64,000 nucleotides of DNA from Burkholderia anthina (GTDB taxonomy: Bacteria > Pseudomonadota > Gammaproteobacteria > Burkholderiales > Burkholderiaceae): contig NZ_CM003769.1 of the NCBI RefSeq assembly GCF_001547525.1, positions 496,001 through 560,000 of the forward strand. The letters run 5' to 3'. Every line of letters starts with the position of its first letter. Position 1 is the stretch's first letter. The position numbers were made by a program, and so were the translations under genes. Below are positions 1-8,424 of the stretch, piece by piece. The notes beneath the pieces were generated by a model. It did not search any database. It was not told the DNA's origin and saw only the letters and a program-made list of their open reading frames with translations.

Positions 1-90
1 TAACCCCACGCGGCGCCGGCACGACGGGAACGCCACCCGTCGACGCCGGCGCCGCGCGGGCCGAATGCCGATTCACGGAGACGAAGCATC

Positions 91-393
91 ATGTGCGCAA
101 TGGCGTATGCGGAATTCCAGCAGGAGTTGAAGAAGGCGCAGTTGACGGCGCGCGAGTTCGCCCGCCTGATCCGGATGAACGAAAGTTCGATCACCAACTA
201 TTCGAGCAAGGGCACCGTCCCTTCCCACCTCGCGGTCATCGCGAAACTGATCGGCACGCTGGCCGCGCACGAGATCGACTTCCGGCGCGTGATCCGGCAA
301 ATGCGGATCGAGCCGAAACGGCCGCGCGGCGTCGGCGTGTTTCCCGCGGCGGAAAAACCGCGGGCGCGGAAAGCGGCGAAAGCCGACGCCTGA
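91..393 (+). CDS. small helix-turn-helix DNA-binding protein
   Basis: A 100-residue protein whose first ~75 residues look like an XRE/Cro-type helix-turn-helix. The segment LTAREFARLIRMNESSITNY fits helices 2 and 3, followed by a short helical domain and a basic Lys/Arg/Ala-rich tail (last ~25 residues). No ligand or enzymatic domain is visible, so it is probably a small regulator with unknown targets. A GGAG lies about 10 nt before the ATG; a second in-frame ATG nine bases downstream (MAYAEF) is a possible alternative start. It stands alone and converges with the large dehydrogenase gene. The HTH call is by pattern only. Confidence 0.7.
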   Translation: MCAMAYAEFQQELKKAQLTAREFARLIRMNESSITNYSSKGTVPSHLAVIAKLIGTLAAHEIDFRRVIRQMRIEPKRPRGVGVFPAAEKPRARKAAKADA

Positions 394-487
394 CCCACGC
401 CGGCGGCAGTCGACAGCGGCACGGGGTTGCCGCTCGACGCGCGAACGACGCCGCCTCGGCGGCCGCGCGCCCCGCACCGCCCTGTTG

Positions 488-3400
488 TCACCCCACCGCC
501 CGCACATGGTCGAGCAGCGCCTGCAACGGATGGCGCACCTGCTTCGACGACAGGCGTTTCACCTGGCTGCGGCACGAATACCCGGTCGCCAGCGCCTCGC
601 CTTCCTGCTCCGGCCCGTCGACGTGTGCGGCCCAAGACTGCGCATAGATCGTCTTCGACGTCGCGAGATTGCGCGCCTCGTGCCCGTACGTGCCCGACAT
701 CCCGCAACACCCGGCCGCCTGCACCTGCAAGCGCAGCCCGCGACGCGCGAACACCTGCACCCATTGCTTGCCGCTGTCCGGCGCATTGGTCTTCTCGGTG
801 CAGTGCGGCAGCAGCCGATATGAAACCGTCGCCCCGCCCGCACCGGCTTCCGGCAACACATCGAGCAGCCATTCCTGCGGCAGCGCGACCTTCGGCACGT
901 CGGTGAGCGCCGTCACCTTCCGGTACTCCTGCCGATACGTGAGCGTCATCGCCGGATCGAGACCGACCAGCGCGACGCCCGAGCGCGCGAGCGCGGCCAG
1001 TTGCGTCGCGTTGCGGACCGCCGCCTTTTCGAATGCGTGAAGAAACCCCTGCACGTGCAGCGCCTTGCCGTTCGGCGCGAGCGGCGCGAGCCACACCTGG
1101 AAGCCCAGGCGCGCCGCCAGCTCGATCAGCGCCGCCAGTTGCTCGGTATCGAAGTAGCGCGTGAACGTGTCCTGCACGATGACGACGCTGCGCGCGCGCT
1201 GCGCATCGCTCAGCGCGGCGAGCGCATGCGGATCGGCCGGCTTCACGCGCCATGCGCGGATCACGGCCGCGAGATCGAAGCGGCTCAGCAGCGGGCTGTC
1301 GACCATGCCGACCCGGCGCTCGAGCAGCGTCCGCACCCAACCGGCGCCCATCAGCCCGTTGTACAGCGCCGGCACGCGCGCCATCCACGGCATCGTGAAT
1401 TCGAGCGAGCCGATCAGGTAGTCGCGCAGCGGCCGCAGGTAGCGCTGGTGATACAGCTCGAGAAAGCGCGAGCGGAACTCGGGCACGTTCACCTTGACCG
1501 GACACTGTCCCGCGCACGACTTGCACGCAAGGCAACCGGCCATCGCGTCGTACACCTCGTGCGAGAAATCCGCGTCGCCATCGCGGGCGTTGCGGCCGTT
1601 GCGCCAGCGCTCGGCCAGACCGCGCAGGAACGGCTGCCGCGTGCGCGCCGCCGCGACGACGTCGACGCCCGCCTGCCCTTGCAGGCGCAACCATTCGCGC
1701 ATCAGCGACGCGCGCCCCTTCGGCGACTGCACGCGTTCGCGCGTCGCCTTCCACGACGGGCACATCGCGTCGTCCGGATCGAAGTTGTAGCACGCGCCAT
1801 TGCCGTTGCAATGCATCGCGGTGCCGTAGCTTTGCCACACGCGCTCGTCGATCTGCCGGTCGTGGTCGCCGCGCGTCGGCACCTCGTCGATCTTCAGCAG
1901 CCGCAGCGCGGAGTCCGGCGGCGTCGCGATCTTGCCCGGGTTGAACTGGTTGTGCGGATCGAACGCGGCCTTCAGTTGTTGCAACGACGGATACAGCTCC
2001 CCGAAAAACGCCGGCGCATATTCGGAGCGCACGCCCTTGCCGTGCTCGCCCCATAAAAGGCCACCATGGCGCCGCGTGAGTTCGGCCACCGCGTCCGACA
2101 CGGGCCGCACCAGCGCCGCCTGCTTCGGGTCCTTCATGTCGAGCGCCGGGCGCACGTGCAGCACGCCCGCATCGACGTGGCCGAACATCCCGTACTGCAG
2201 CCCGTGGCCGTCGAGCAGCGCGCGGAACTCGGCGATGTACGCGGCGAGGTTCTCGGGCGGCACCGCGGTGTCCTCGACGAACGGCTGCGGACGCGCCTCG
2301 CCCTGCACGTTGCCGAGCAGGCCGACCGCGCGCTTGCGCATCGCATACACGCGCTTCACCGCATCGTCGCCGACCGCCAGCGTGTGGCCGAGCCGCGCCA
2401 CGCTCGTATCGGTGCGCAAATGCTCGACGAACGCACGCACGCGCGCATCGACGTCGTGTTCATCGTCGCCGCTGAATTCGATCAGGTTGATGCCGAGCGT
2501 CGGACGCGCGTCGTCCTGCGGGAAATACTCGGCCACGCTGCTCCACACGAAGTCCTTCATCGCGAGCATCAGCACTTTCGAATCGACCGTCTCGATCGAC
2601 AGCGGCCGGTGTTCGAGCAGCGCGCGCGCGTCGCGCAGCGCGTCCATGAAGCCCGCATAACGCACGTTGACCAGCACCGAAAACTTCGGCATCGGCAGCA
2701 CGTTGAGCTTCGCCTCGACGACGAAGCCGAGCGAGCCTTCCGCGCCGCACAGCACGCTGTTCAGGTTGAAGCGGCCGTCCGCCTCGCGCAGGTGCGCGAG
2801 GTCGTAGCCGGTCAGGCAGCGGTTGAGTTTCGGAAACTTCGCGTCGATCAGCGCCGCCTTGTCGTCGCGGATGCGCCGCGCGGTGCGATACACCTTGCCG
2901 ACGCGGTCCTGCCGCGCGCAGCGGCGCTCCAGTTCGTCATCGTCGAGCGCGTCGCTGTGCAGCCGCTCGCCGCCCATCAGCACGAAATCGAGTTCGAGCA
3001 CGTGGTCGCGCGTCTTGCCGTACGTGCAGCTGCCCTGGCCGCTCGCGTCGGTGTTGATCATCCCGCCGACGGTCGCGCGGTTCGACGTGGACAGTTCCGG
3101 CGCGAAGAAGAGGCCGTGCGGCTTCAGCGCCGCATTGAGCTGATCCTTGACGACGCCCGCCTCCACGCGCACCCAGCGTTCATCCGCGTCGATCTCGAGG
3201 ATGCGGTTCATGTTCCGCGACAGATCGACGACGATGCCGTCGGTCAGCGACTGCCCGTTGGTGCCGGTGCCGCCGCCGCGCGCGGCCACCGCGACGTCGC
3301 GATGCGCGGGCTCGGCCAGCAGCCGGGCCAGCAACTGAACGTCGTCCGCATGCGCGGGGCAGACCACCGCCTGCGGCAGGCGCTGGTAGATCGAGTTGTC

Positions 3401-3535
3401 GGTGGCCTGCACGGTCCGGTTCGCATGATCCGCACGGATTTCCCCGGCGAAGCCGGCGGCCTGCAGCGCGGCGAGAAAATCGCGATAAACGTTCGCGGAC
3501 GGACTCGCGGGGCGGGGCAACGGGACGATCGACAT
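488..3535 (-). CDS. YdiJ-type FAD/Fe-S 2-hydroxyacid dehydrogenase
   Basis: A 1015-residue flavoprotein, close to the ~1018 residues of E. coli YdiJ, a family oxidising D-2-hydroxy acids such as D-2-hydroxyglutarate. The N-terminal half is a PCMH-type FAD-binding domain (AARGGGTGTNGQ, then TVGGMINTDASGQG) followed by the FAD-oxidase C domain. Around residues 665-677 a CxxCxxxCP cluster motif (CLACKSCAGQCP) marks a ferredoxin-like domain. Near residue 945 the CCGMSGTYGHEA motif marks a CCG-type cysteine-rich domain. Electrons probably pass to the respiratory chain. I chose the ATG at 3535 (MSIVPLP) because the upstream extension is uncharacteristic, though no clear Shine-Dalgarno is seen. A LysR gene is divergent and likely regulates it. 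Confidence 0.88.
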   Translation of the reverse strand: MSIVPLPRPASPSANVYRDFLAALQAAGFAGEIRADHANRTVQATDNSIYQRLPQAVVCPAHADDVQLLARLLAEPAHRDVAVAARGGGTGTNGQSLTDGIVVDLSRNMNRILEIDADERWVRVEAGVVKDQLNAALKPHGLFFAPELSTSNRATVGGMINTDASGQGSCTYGKTRDHVLELDFVLMGGERLHSDALDDDELERRCARQDRVGKVYRTARRIRDDKAALIDAKFPKLNRCLTGYDLAHLREADGRFNLNSVLCGAEGSLGFVVEAKLNVLPMPKFSVLVNVRYAGFMDALRDARALLEHRPLSIETVDSKVLMLAMKDFVWSSVAEYFPQDDARPTLGINLIEFSGDDEHDVDARVRAFVEHLRTDTSVARLGHTLAVGDDAVKRVYAMRKRAVGLLGNVQGEARPQPFVEDTAVPPENLAAYIAEFRALLDGHGLQYGMFGHVDAGVLHVRPALDMKDPKQAALVRPVSDAVAELTRRHGGLLWGEHGKGVRSEYAPAFFGELYPSLQQLKAAFDPHNQFNPGKIATPPDSALRLLKIDEVPTRGDHDRQIDERVWQSYGTAMHCNGNGACYNFDPDDAMCPSWKATRERVQSPKGRASLMREWLRLQGQAGVDVVAAARTRQPFLRGLAERWRNGRNARDGDADFSHEVYDAMAGCLACKSCAGQCPVKVNVPEFRSRFLELYHQRYLRPLRDYLIGSLEFTMPWMARVPALYNGLMGAGWVRTLLERRVGMVDSPLLSRFDLAAVIRAWRVKPADPHALAALSDAQRARSVVIVQDTFTRYFDTEQLAALIELAARLGFQVWLAPLAPNGKALHVQGFLHAFEKAAVRNATQLAALARSGVALVGLDPAMTLTYRQEYRKVTALTDVPKVALPQEWLLDVLPEAGAGGATVSYRLLPHCTEKTNAPDSGKQWVQVFARRGLRLQVQAAGCCGMSGTYGHEARNLATSKTIYAQSWAAHVDGPEQEGEALATGYSCRSQVKRLSSKQVRHPLQALLDHVRAVG

Positions 3536-3688
3536 GAGGCAAGAACGCAATGTGGGTGGAACTGGCCGGTTCGCTTGCGCCGAAACATGATTTTTTGGCA
3601 AGTTTCCGCGCAACCGGGAATTCCAGTATCTTTGTATATCCCGCCGGAAACAAACGAATTCTCACGCGGCAAATCTTGCATAAAACTC

Positions 3689-4579
3689 ATGAATTACCGT
3701 CGCCTCACCCCGTCGATGTCGCTGCTGCTCGCATTCGAGGCCGCCGCGCGGCATGAGAGCTATACGCGCGCGGCCGACGAGCTGTCGCTGAGCCAGAGCG
3801 CGATCAGCCGGCAGGTGCAGACGCTCGAGGATCAGCTCGGCGTACCGCTGTTCCGGCGCGAGGGCCGCTCGGTCAAGCTGACTGAAGTCGGCCGCCGCTA
3901 CTTCGCCGAGCTGAGCGGCGCGCTCGGGCGCATTCGCGGCGCGACGCTGCAGGCGATGTCGCATCAGGCGGGCGCCGGCTCGCTGCGGCTGGCCACCCTG
4001 CCGACGTTCGGCTCGAAATGGTTGCTGCCGCACCTGCACGGCTTCTACGCCGCGCATCCGGGCGTGACCGTGCATCTCCATTCGCGCATCGGCACGATCG
4101 ATTTCCTGAACGACGACCTCGACGCGGCGATCACCGTCGGCGCGGACGACTGGCCGGGCCTGCACGCGCACCGGCTGTACAACGAATTCCTGATCGCGAT
4201 CGCGCCGCCCGCCGCGGGCCGCGGCCGCCAGGCCGGCGCACGCACGCCGGCCTGGGCCGCCAAGCAGACGCTGCTGGGCGTGACGAGCAATCAGCAGGCC
4301 TGGGCCGAGTGGTTCTCGCACTATCGACTCGACCATCGCCAGATGCGCATCGGCCCGAGCTTCGAGCTGACGTCGCACCTGATTCAGGCCGTGCGCGCGG
4401 GAATGGGGATCGGGCTGGTGCCGAAGGTGCTCGTCGAGGATGAATTGAGCCGCGGCGAACTCGTGTCGATCGGCGACGCGATTACCAGCCAGCGCAGCTA
4501 TTACCTCGTCTACCCGCCGGGCAACGAAACGCTGCCGTCGCTCGTCGCCTTCCGCGAATGGCTGCTGGCGTCGTGCTGA
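3689..4579 (+). CDS. LysR-family transcriptional regulator (GcvA-like)
   Basis: A 296-residue LysR regulator. An N-terminal winged HTH (ATG at 3689, MNYRRLTPSMSLL; recognition region ELSLSQSAISRQVQTLE) is followed by a periplasmic-binding-like effector domain, as in the GcvA subgroup. It is transcribed away from the YdiJ-type dehydrogenase, with 153 bp between the starts, so that gene is the natural target; the effector is not evident. A short palindrome GCAA-ATC-TTGC lies at 3669-3679, ten bases before the ATG, and could be part of an autoregulatory site. The long open frame upstream of 3689 is antisense shadow of the dehydrogenase gene. Confidence 0.88.
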   Translation: MNYRRLTPSMSLLLAFEAAARHESYTRAADELSLSQSAISRQVQTLEDQLGVPLFRREGRSVKLTEVGRRYFAELSGALGRIRGATLQAMSHQAGAGSLRLATLPTFGSKWLLPHLHGFYAAHPGVTVHLHSRIGTIDFLNDDLDAAITVGADDWPGLHAHRLYNEFLIAIAPPAAGRGRQAGARTPAWAAKQTLLGVTSNQQAWAEWFSHYRLDHRQMRIGPSFELTSHLIQAVRAGMGIGLVPKVLVEDELSRGELVSIGDAITSQRSYYLVYPPGNETLPSLVAFREWLLASC

Positions 4580-4599
4580 CACACGGCGCGTAGCGGCCC

Positions 4600-5451
4600 T
4601 CAGACGCGCCATTCGCCGAGAATCTGCTCGGCGAGGTAGTCGCACGGCGGGCGCGCGGACTGCGCGCTGCGCGCGAGCACGACTTCCATTTCGCCGAGCG
4701 GCGGCAACCCGTGGCTTTCCGACAGTTGCACGAGATGATCGGGAATACAGCAGCGCGCGAGCGGCGCGACCGCGAGCCCGGCCTCGACCATGCTCAGCAG
4801 CCCGAGGTGGCTCGGGCTTTCGTACGACATCCGGTATGGGATCTTCCGTCGATTCAGCGCCCTCACCGCGTGATCGCGCGCCATGCTGCCGCCGTGCGGG
4901 AAAAACGCCACCGGCAGCGGCCGCTCTTCCCACACGTTGCGCTTCGGCGAGCCGACCCAGACGAGCGGCTCCATCCGGATCAGCTCGCCCGTCACGCCCT
5001 TGATCCGCGTGAGGCACGCGAGATCGACCGTGTTGTCCTTCAGCATCGGCACGAGCGCGCTGCTCGGCTGGCCGATCACGCGCACCTCCACGCGCGGATG
5101 CATCGCGGCGAACTTGCCGAGCACCTGCGGCAGCAGCGACGAGATGTAATCGTCGGGCACGCCGATCGTCACGCGGCCGCGAATCTCCGGACGCACGACC
5201 GACGCCCACGCCTCGTCGCGCATCGCGAGCATCCGCCGGCCGTAGTCGGCGAGCATCCTGCCGTCGTCGGTCGCCGTGACGTTGCGCGTGTCGCGGATGA
5301 ACAGCGGCTTGCCGAGCGCGTCCTCCAGCGTCCTGATCTGCATGCTCACCGCCGACGGCGACCGATGCACGGCCTGCGCGCCCTGCGCGAACGATCCGGA
5401 ATCCGCGACGGCGACCACCATCGCGAGCACATCGAGGTCGAGCTTTTTCAT
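4600..5451 (-). CDS. LysR-family transcriptional regulator
   Basis: A 283-residue LysR regulator: N-terminal winged HTH (FAQGAQAVHRSPSAVSMQIRT, residues ~21-41) and a substrate-binding-like C-terminal domain. It starts at the ATG at 5451 (MKKLDLDVL) and is divergent from the LysE-type exporter, with about 110 bp between the starts. The shared intergenic stretch contains AT-rich sequence (ATCAATCGATTCAG) that could hold the operator. The usual reading is that it activates the exporter in response to a small amino-acid-like ligand, by analogy with ArgP-LysE; that is inference from position. Confidence 0.86.
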   Translation of the reverse strand: MKKLDLDVLAMVVAVADSGSFAQGAQAVHRSPSAVSMQIRTLEDALGKPLFIRDTRNVTATDDGRMLADYGRRMLAMRDEAWASVVRPEIRGRVTIGVPDDYISSLLPQVLGKFAAMHPRVEVRVIGQPSSALVPMLKDNTVDLACLTRIKGVTGELIRMEPLVWVGSPKRNVWEERPLPVAFFPHGGSMARDHAVRALNRRKIPYRMSYESPSHLGLLSMVEAGLAVAPLARCCIPDHLVQLSESHGLPPLGEMEVVLARSAQSARPPCDYLAEQILGEWRV

Positions 5452-5562
5452 GTCGATTCAGAAAAACTGATCAATCGATTCAGTTTATCCCGTTTTACTG
5501 TTCGCCTCCATCGCCGGAGAATGACCTGCGTCGGCACTCACTCGATGCAGGAAGCGGAAAAC

Positions 5563-6210
5563 ATGCACACGTCCGGATCGCTCTACGGGTTTCTCGTCAT
5601 CGGCGGCATGCTCGCGGTCACGCCGGGGCCGAACATGGTCTACGTGATGTCGCGCTCGATCGTGCAAGGGCGCGCGGCCGGCCTCGTTTCGCTCGCCGGC
5701 GTGATGATCGGCTACCTGTTCTACATGTTCGCCGCGGCGTTCGGCATCACGACGCTGTTCATGAGCGTGCCCTATGCGGGCAGCGTGCTGGGCGCGGTCG
5801 GGGCGGCCTATCTGCTGTATCTCGCATGGCAGGCGGTGCGGCCGGGCGGCCGCTCGCCGTTCGAGGTGAAGACGCTGCCGAACGAGCAGCCGTTGCGGCT
5901 GCTCGCGATGGGCGCGACGACCAGCGTGCTGAACCCGAAGCTCGCGATGCTGTTCGTGTCGCTGCTGCCGCAGTTCATCGACTACGGGCGAGGCAGCGTG
6001 TTCGGCCAGTCGCTGTTTCTCGGCTCGCTGCTGATTGCCGCGTTCGCGTCGGCCAACGGGCTGGTGGCGATCTGCTCGAGCAGCCTCGCGAGGTTTCTGC
6101 ACGGCCATCCCGCGCTGCTGCTCGCGCAGCGCTGGGCCATGGGCGCGGTGCTCGGCGGCCTCGGCGTGGAGATGGTGATCGAGGCATCGAAGATGGCGGG
6201 CATCACGTAA
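5563..6210 (+). CDS. LysE/RhtB-family amino-acid exporter
   Basis: A 215-residue integral membrane protein with about six hydrophobic segments and the family signature near the N-terminus (GMLAVTPGPNMVYVMSRSI), typical of LysE/RhtB translocators that export amino acids or homoserine-type compounds by proton antiport. I chose the ATG at 5563 (MHTSGSLYGF) because AGGAAG sits seven to ten bases upstream; in-frame ATGs at 5545 and 5521 are alternatives. The divergent LysR gene suggests induction by the exported substrate. The substrate cannot be read from the sequence. Confidence 0.87.
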   Translation: MHTSGSLYGFLVIGGMLAVTPGPNMVYVMSRSIVQGRAAGLVSLAGVMIGYLFYMFAAAFGITTLFMSVPYAGSVLGAVGAAYLLYLAWQAVRPGGRSPFEVKTLPNEQPLRLLAMGATTSVLNPKLAMLFVSLLPQFIDYGRGSVFGQSLFLGSLLIAAFASANGLVAICSSSLARFLHGHPALLLAQRWAMGAVLGGLGVEMVIEASKMAGIT

Positions 6211-6270
6211 GCGTCGTGCCGCCGCGCGGGCCCGCACGATCGCGGGCCGCGCGCAGGCGGCCGGTCGGCG

Positions 6271-7374
6271 TCACGCGGCCACGGCCTGCCGCTGCGCCTC
6301 CAGCTCGCGCACGAGCGGCAGCACGCGCTTGCCGAAGTACTCGACTTCCTCGATGAAATGCAGGAACCCGGCCAGCACGAGATCGACGCCGATCGCCTTC
6401 AGCGCGACGATCCGCTCGGCGATCTGCCGCGGCGTGCCGATCAGGTTCGTGCGGAAGCCGTCGTTGTACTGCACGAGATCCTCGAACGTCGATTTCGCCC
6501 AGTTGCCCTCGCCCTCGGGCGACGCCTTGCCGGCCTGCTTCACCGCATCGCCGAACGCGTGCACGGCCTCGACGTGCGCGTGCCGGATGATGTCGTCGAG
6601 CACGGCTTTCGCTTCTTCCTCGGTGTCGCGCGCGATCACGAACGCATTGACGCCGATCCGCACGCGATGGTTGTTCGCGGCCGCCTTCGCGCGGATGTCG
6701 TCGATCTGCGCCTTCAGGTTCTCCGGCGTATTGCCGTTCGTGAAATACCAGTCCGACACGCTCGCCGCGTTGTCGCGCGCCGCGCGCGAGCTGCCGCCCT
6801 GGAAGATTTCCGGATGCGGCTTCTGCACCGGCTTCGGGCTCAGCGTGTAGTCGCTGAAGCGGTAGAAGTCGCCCTTGAACGTGAAATTGTCCTGCGTCCA
6901 GATGCCCTTGAGCGCCTGGATGAATTCCTTCGAGCGCCGATAGCGTTCGTCGTGCTCGAGCCACGGCTCGCCGATCGCGGTGAATTCGCCCTTGAACCAG
7001 CCGCTCACGACGTTGATCGCGATGCGCCCGTTCGAGATGTGGTCGATCGTCGCGAGCTGCTTCGCGACCACGGCCGGATGCCACGGCCCCGGCAGGATCG
7101 CGGCGAGCACCTTGAGCTTCGTCGTCGCATGCAGCAGCGCCTGGCTGAACGACACCGACTCGTGCTGATACTCGGCGCCGTAGCCGGCCGTGAAGCGGAT
7201 CTGGCTCAGCGCGTAGTCGAAGCCGGCTGCCTCGGCCGTGCGCGCGAGCTTCTGGTTGTATTCGAGGCTCCAGTCGGTGCGCTGCTCGATCGTGCTCACG
7301 ACGAGGCCGCCGCTGACGTTCGGCACCCAGTACGCGAATTTGACGCCGTCGGCGGAAGGGTCGGGAAGGCTCAT
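6271..7374 (-). CDS. sfnG: dimethylsulfone monooxygenase SfnG
   Basis: A 367-residue flavin-dependent (luciferase-like, bacterial LLM class) monooxygenase. Highly characteristic stretches such as FAYWVPNVSGGLVVS, QIRFTAGYGAEYQHESV and EGNWAKSTFEDLVQYNDGF match my memory of SfnG, which uses FMNH2 and O2 to cleave dimethylsulfone to methanesulfinate for sulfur acquisition. The start is taken at 7374 (MSLPDPSADG) with AGGA about 11 nt upstream. It lies 37 bp downstream of an FMN reductase gene that would supply FMNH2, and both are downstream of a sigma-54 promoter. The divergent activator gene sfnR completes the unit. Confidence 0.93.
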   Translation of the reverse strand: MSLPDPSADGVKFAYWVPNVSGGLVVSTIEQRTDWSLEYNQKLARTAEAAGFDYALSQIRFTAGYGAEYQHESVSFSQALLHATTKLKVLAAILPGPWHPAVVAKQLATIDHISNGRIAINVVSGWFKGEFTAIGEPWLEHDERYRRSKEFIQALKGIWTQDNFTFKGDFYRFSDYTLSPKPVQKPHPEIFQGGSSRAARDNAASVSDWYFTNGNTPENLKAQIDDIRAKAAANNHRVRIGVNAFVIARDTEEEAKAVLDDIIRHAHVEAVHAFGDAVKQAGKASPEGEGNWAKSTFEDLVQYNDGFRTNLIGTPRQIAERIVALKAIGVDLVLAGFLHFIEEVEYFGKRVLPLVRELEAQRQAVAA

Positions 7375-7411
7375 GAAGGTGTCCTGGTCGAAGGGGAAAC
7401 GAAAAAGCGGC

Positions 7412-7972
7412 TTACGCGGCCGCGGCGGAACGCACATGCGCGCGCAGTTGCGGCACCGCGCGATTCACCGCGAGCGCGATGCGCTCGCGCAACGCCGGGC
7501 TGGCGATCTGGTACGCGTTGAAATCGCTTTCGGACGCATACACGCCGATCGGCAGCGTGCGTGCCTGGAAGAAGCTGAACAACGGGCGCAGCTGATGGTC
7601 GATCACGAGGGCATGCCGCTCGCTGCCGCCGGTGGCCGCGAGCAGCACGGGCACGTCGACGAGCGCGTCGTGGCGCACGAGGTCGAACAGGTGCTTGAAA
7701 AGGCCCGTGTACGACGCGCGGTACACCGGGCTCGCGACGACGAGCGCGTCTGCCGTCTCGATCGCGCGGATCAGCGCATCGAGATCGGCCGGCACCTGCG
7801 CGCGCGTGAGCGCGCCGGCCAGCCGGCTGCCGATCTCGCCGAGTTCGATCAGCCGCGTATCGACCGGCAGCGCGGCGCCGAGCGCCGTGACGATCGCGTC
7901 GGTCAGCGCCAGCGTGCGCGACGGCCGCTGCAGGCTGCCCGATATCGCGACGACGTTGAGGGTGTGGCTCAT
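7412..7972 (-). CDS. msuE: NAD(P)H-dependent FMN reductase (MsuE/SfnF type)
   Basis: A 186-residue flavodoxin-fold reductase of the MsuE/SsuE type. The N-terminus carries the phosphate-binding loop (VVAISGSLQRPSRT), and the mid-region SPVYRASYTGLFKHLFD is typical of two-component monooxygenase reductases. It should supply FMNH2 to SfnG encoded immediately downstream. The start at 7972 (MSHTLNVVAIS) removes an uncharacteristic extension. The gene is first in the operon and its start lies 55 bp from the edge of the -24/-12 promoter at 8027-8042. Confidence 0.88.
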   Translation of the reverse strand: MSHTLNVVAISGSLQRPSRTLALTDAIVTALGAALPVDTRLIELGEIGSRLAGALTRAQVPADLDALIRAIETADALVVASPVYRASYTGLFKHLFDLVRHDALVDVPVLLAATGGSERHALVIDHQLRPLFSFFQARTLPIGVYASESDFNAYQIASPALRERIALAVNRAVPQLRAHVRSAAAA

Positions 7973-8026
7973 ACCATGTGTTCCCGTGGTGGAGCCGCGT
8001 GCAGTGCGGCGATACCGGTTCGGGTC

Positions 8027-8042
8027 AGCAAGGAGCGTGCCA
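8027..8042 (-). promoter_or_regulatory. sigma-54 (-24/-12) promoter of the FMN reductase-sfnG operon
   Basis: Read on the minus strand this is TGGCACGCTCCTTGCT, an exact match to the sigma-54 consensus TGGCACG-N4-TTGCW, with the GG and GC dinucleotides correctly spaced. It lies about 55 bp upstream of the FMN reductase start and points toward it. A sigma-54 activator gene (sfnR) is divergent. This strongly supports RpoN- and SfnR-dependent expression of the DMSO2 operon. Confidence 0.88.
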
Positions 8043-8204
8043 TCGGTTCGGGTGCGCGGCGGCAAGGTCGTCTGCATCCCGAAACTTTGCGCCATCGCCC
8101 GTCAGAATTGGCGCTCGACCAAATGAGCGACAGTGGCAAGCGTTTCGGTTCGCGCGTCACATCGATATTCCGCAACGAGATGAATCCGGTGCAGCGGGCC
8201 CGCT

Positions 8205-8234
8205 GATGCGCTGCTGCTCAGGCAGCAGTGCATC
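8205..8234. promoter_or_regulatory. candidate SfnR upstream activating site 1
   Basis: A 30-bp near-perfect inverted repeat with arms GATGCGCTGCTGC and GCAGCAGTGCATC around four bases; 24 of 30 positions are symmetric. The core is CTGCTG-N6-CAGCAG. It lies about 165-200 bp upstream of the sigma-54 promoter, a normal enhancer distance, and no T-run follows that would make it a terminator. The same core recurs at 8370-8387. Confidence 0.6.
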
Positions 8235-8369
8235 ACGTGCGATAACACCCGATTCGACGTTCGAGCGTCACGGCGCCGCCGCGCTTCCGCGCCATTGCAG
8301 GTTCCGCAGCAATCGCGCTTTGGTTATCAGAAATCGATGCTTTTCGCGCGCGGCGAAACATTCAACACT

Positions 8370-8387
8370 CTGCTGATCACGCAGCAG
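8370..8387. promoter_or_regulatory. candidate SfnR site 2 (sfnR autoregulation)
   Basis: CTGCTG-ATCACG-CAGCAG, the same CTGCTG-N6-CAGCAG core as at 8211-8228, located 37 bp before the sfnR ATG. Two copies in one intergenic region next to a Fis-type activator gene suggest binding by that activator. The position close to sfnR would fit autoregulation. The assignment is inferential. Confidence 0.5.
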
Positions 8388-8424
8388 CAGCCCCGCATCG
8401 CCTGGCCTCCAACGGTTCTTCGCC

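Noticed and set aside
198-2054. 618-residue minus-strand open frame overlapping the YdiJ-type gene
   Set aside because: Arg/Ala-rich shadow in another frame of the dehydrogenase gene, no recognisable motifs.
2066-3688. long N-terminal extension of the LysR frame at 3689
   Set aside because: The extension is antisense to the dehydrogenase gene; the LysR homology begins at the ATG at 3689.
8205-8234. hairpin at 8205-8234 as a terminator
   Set aside because: No T-run on either side and no gene ends nearby; the repeated core at 8370 favours a protein-binding site.
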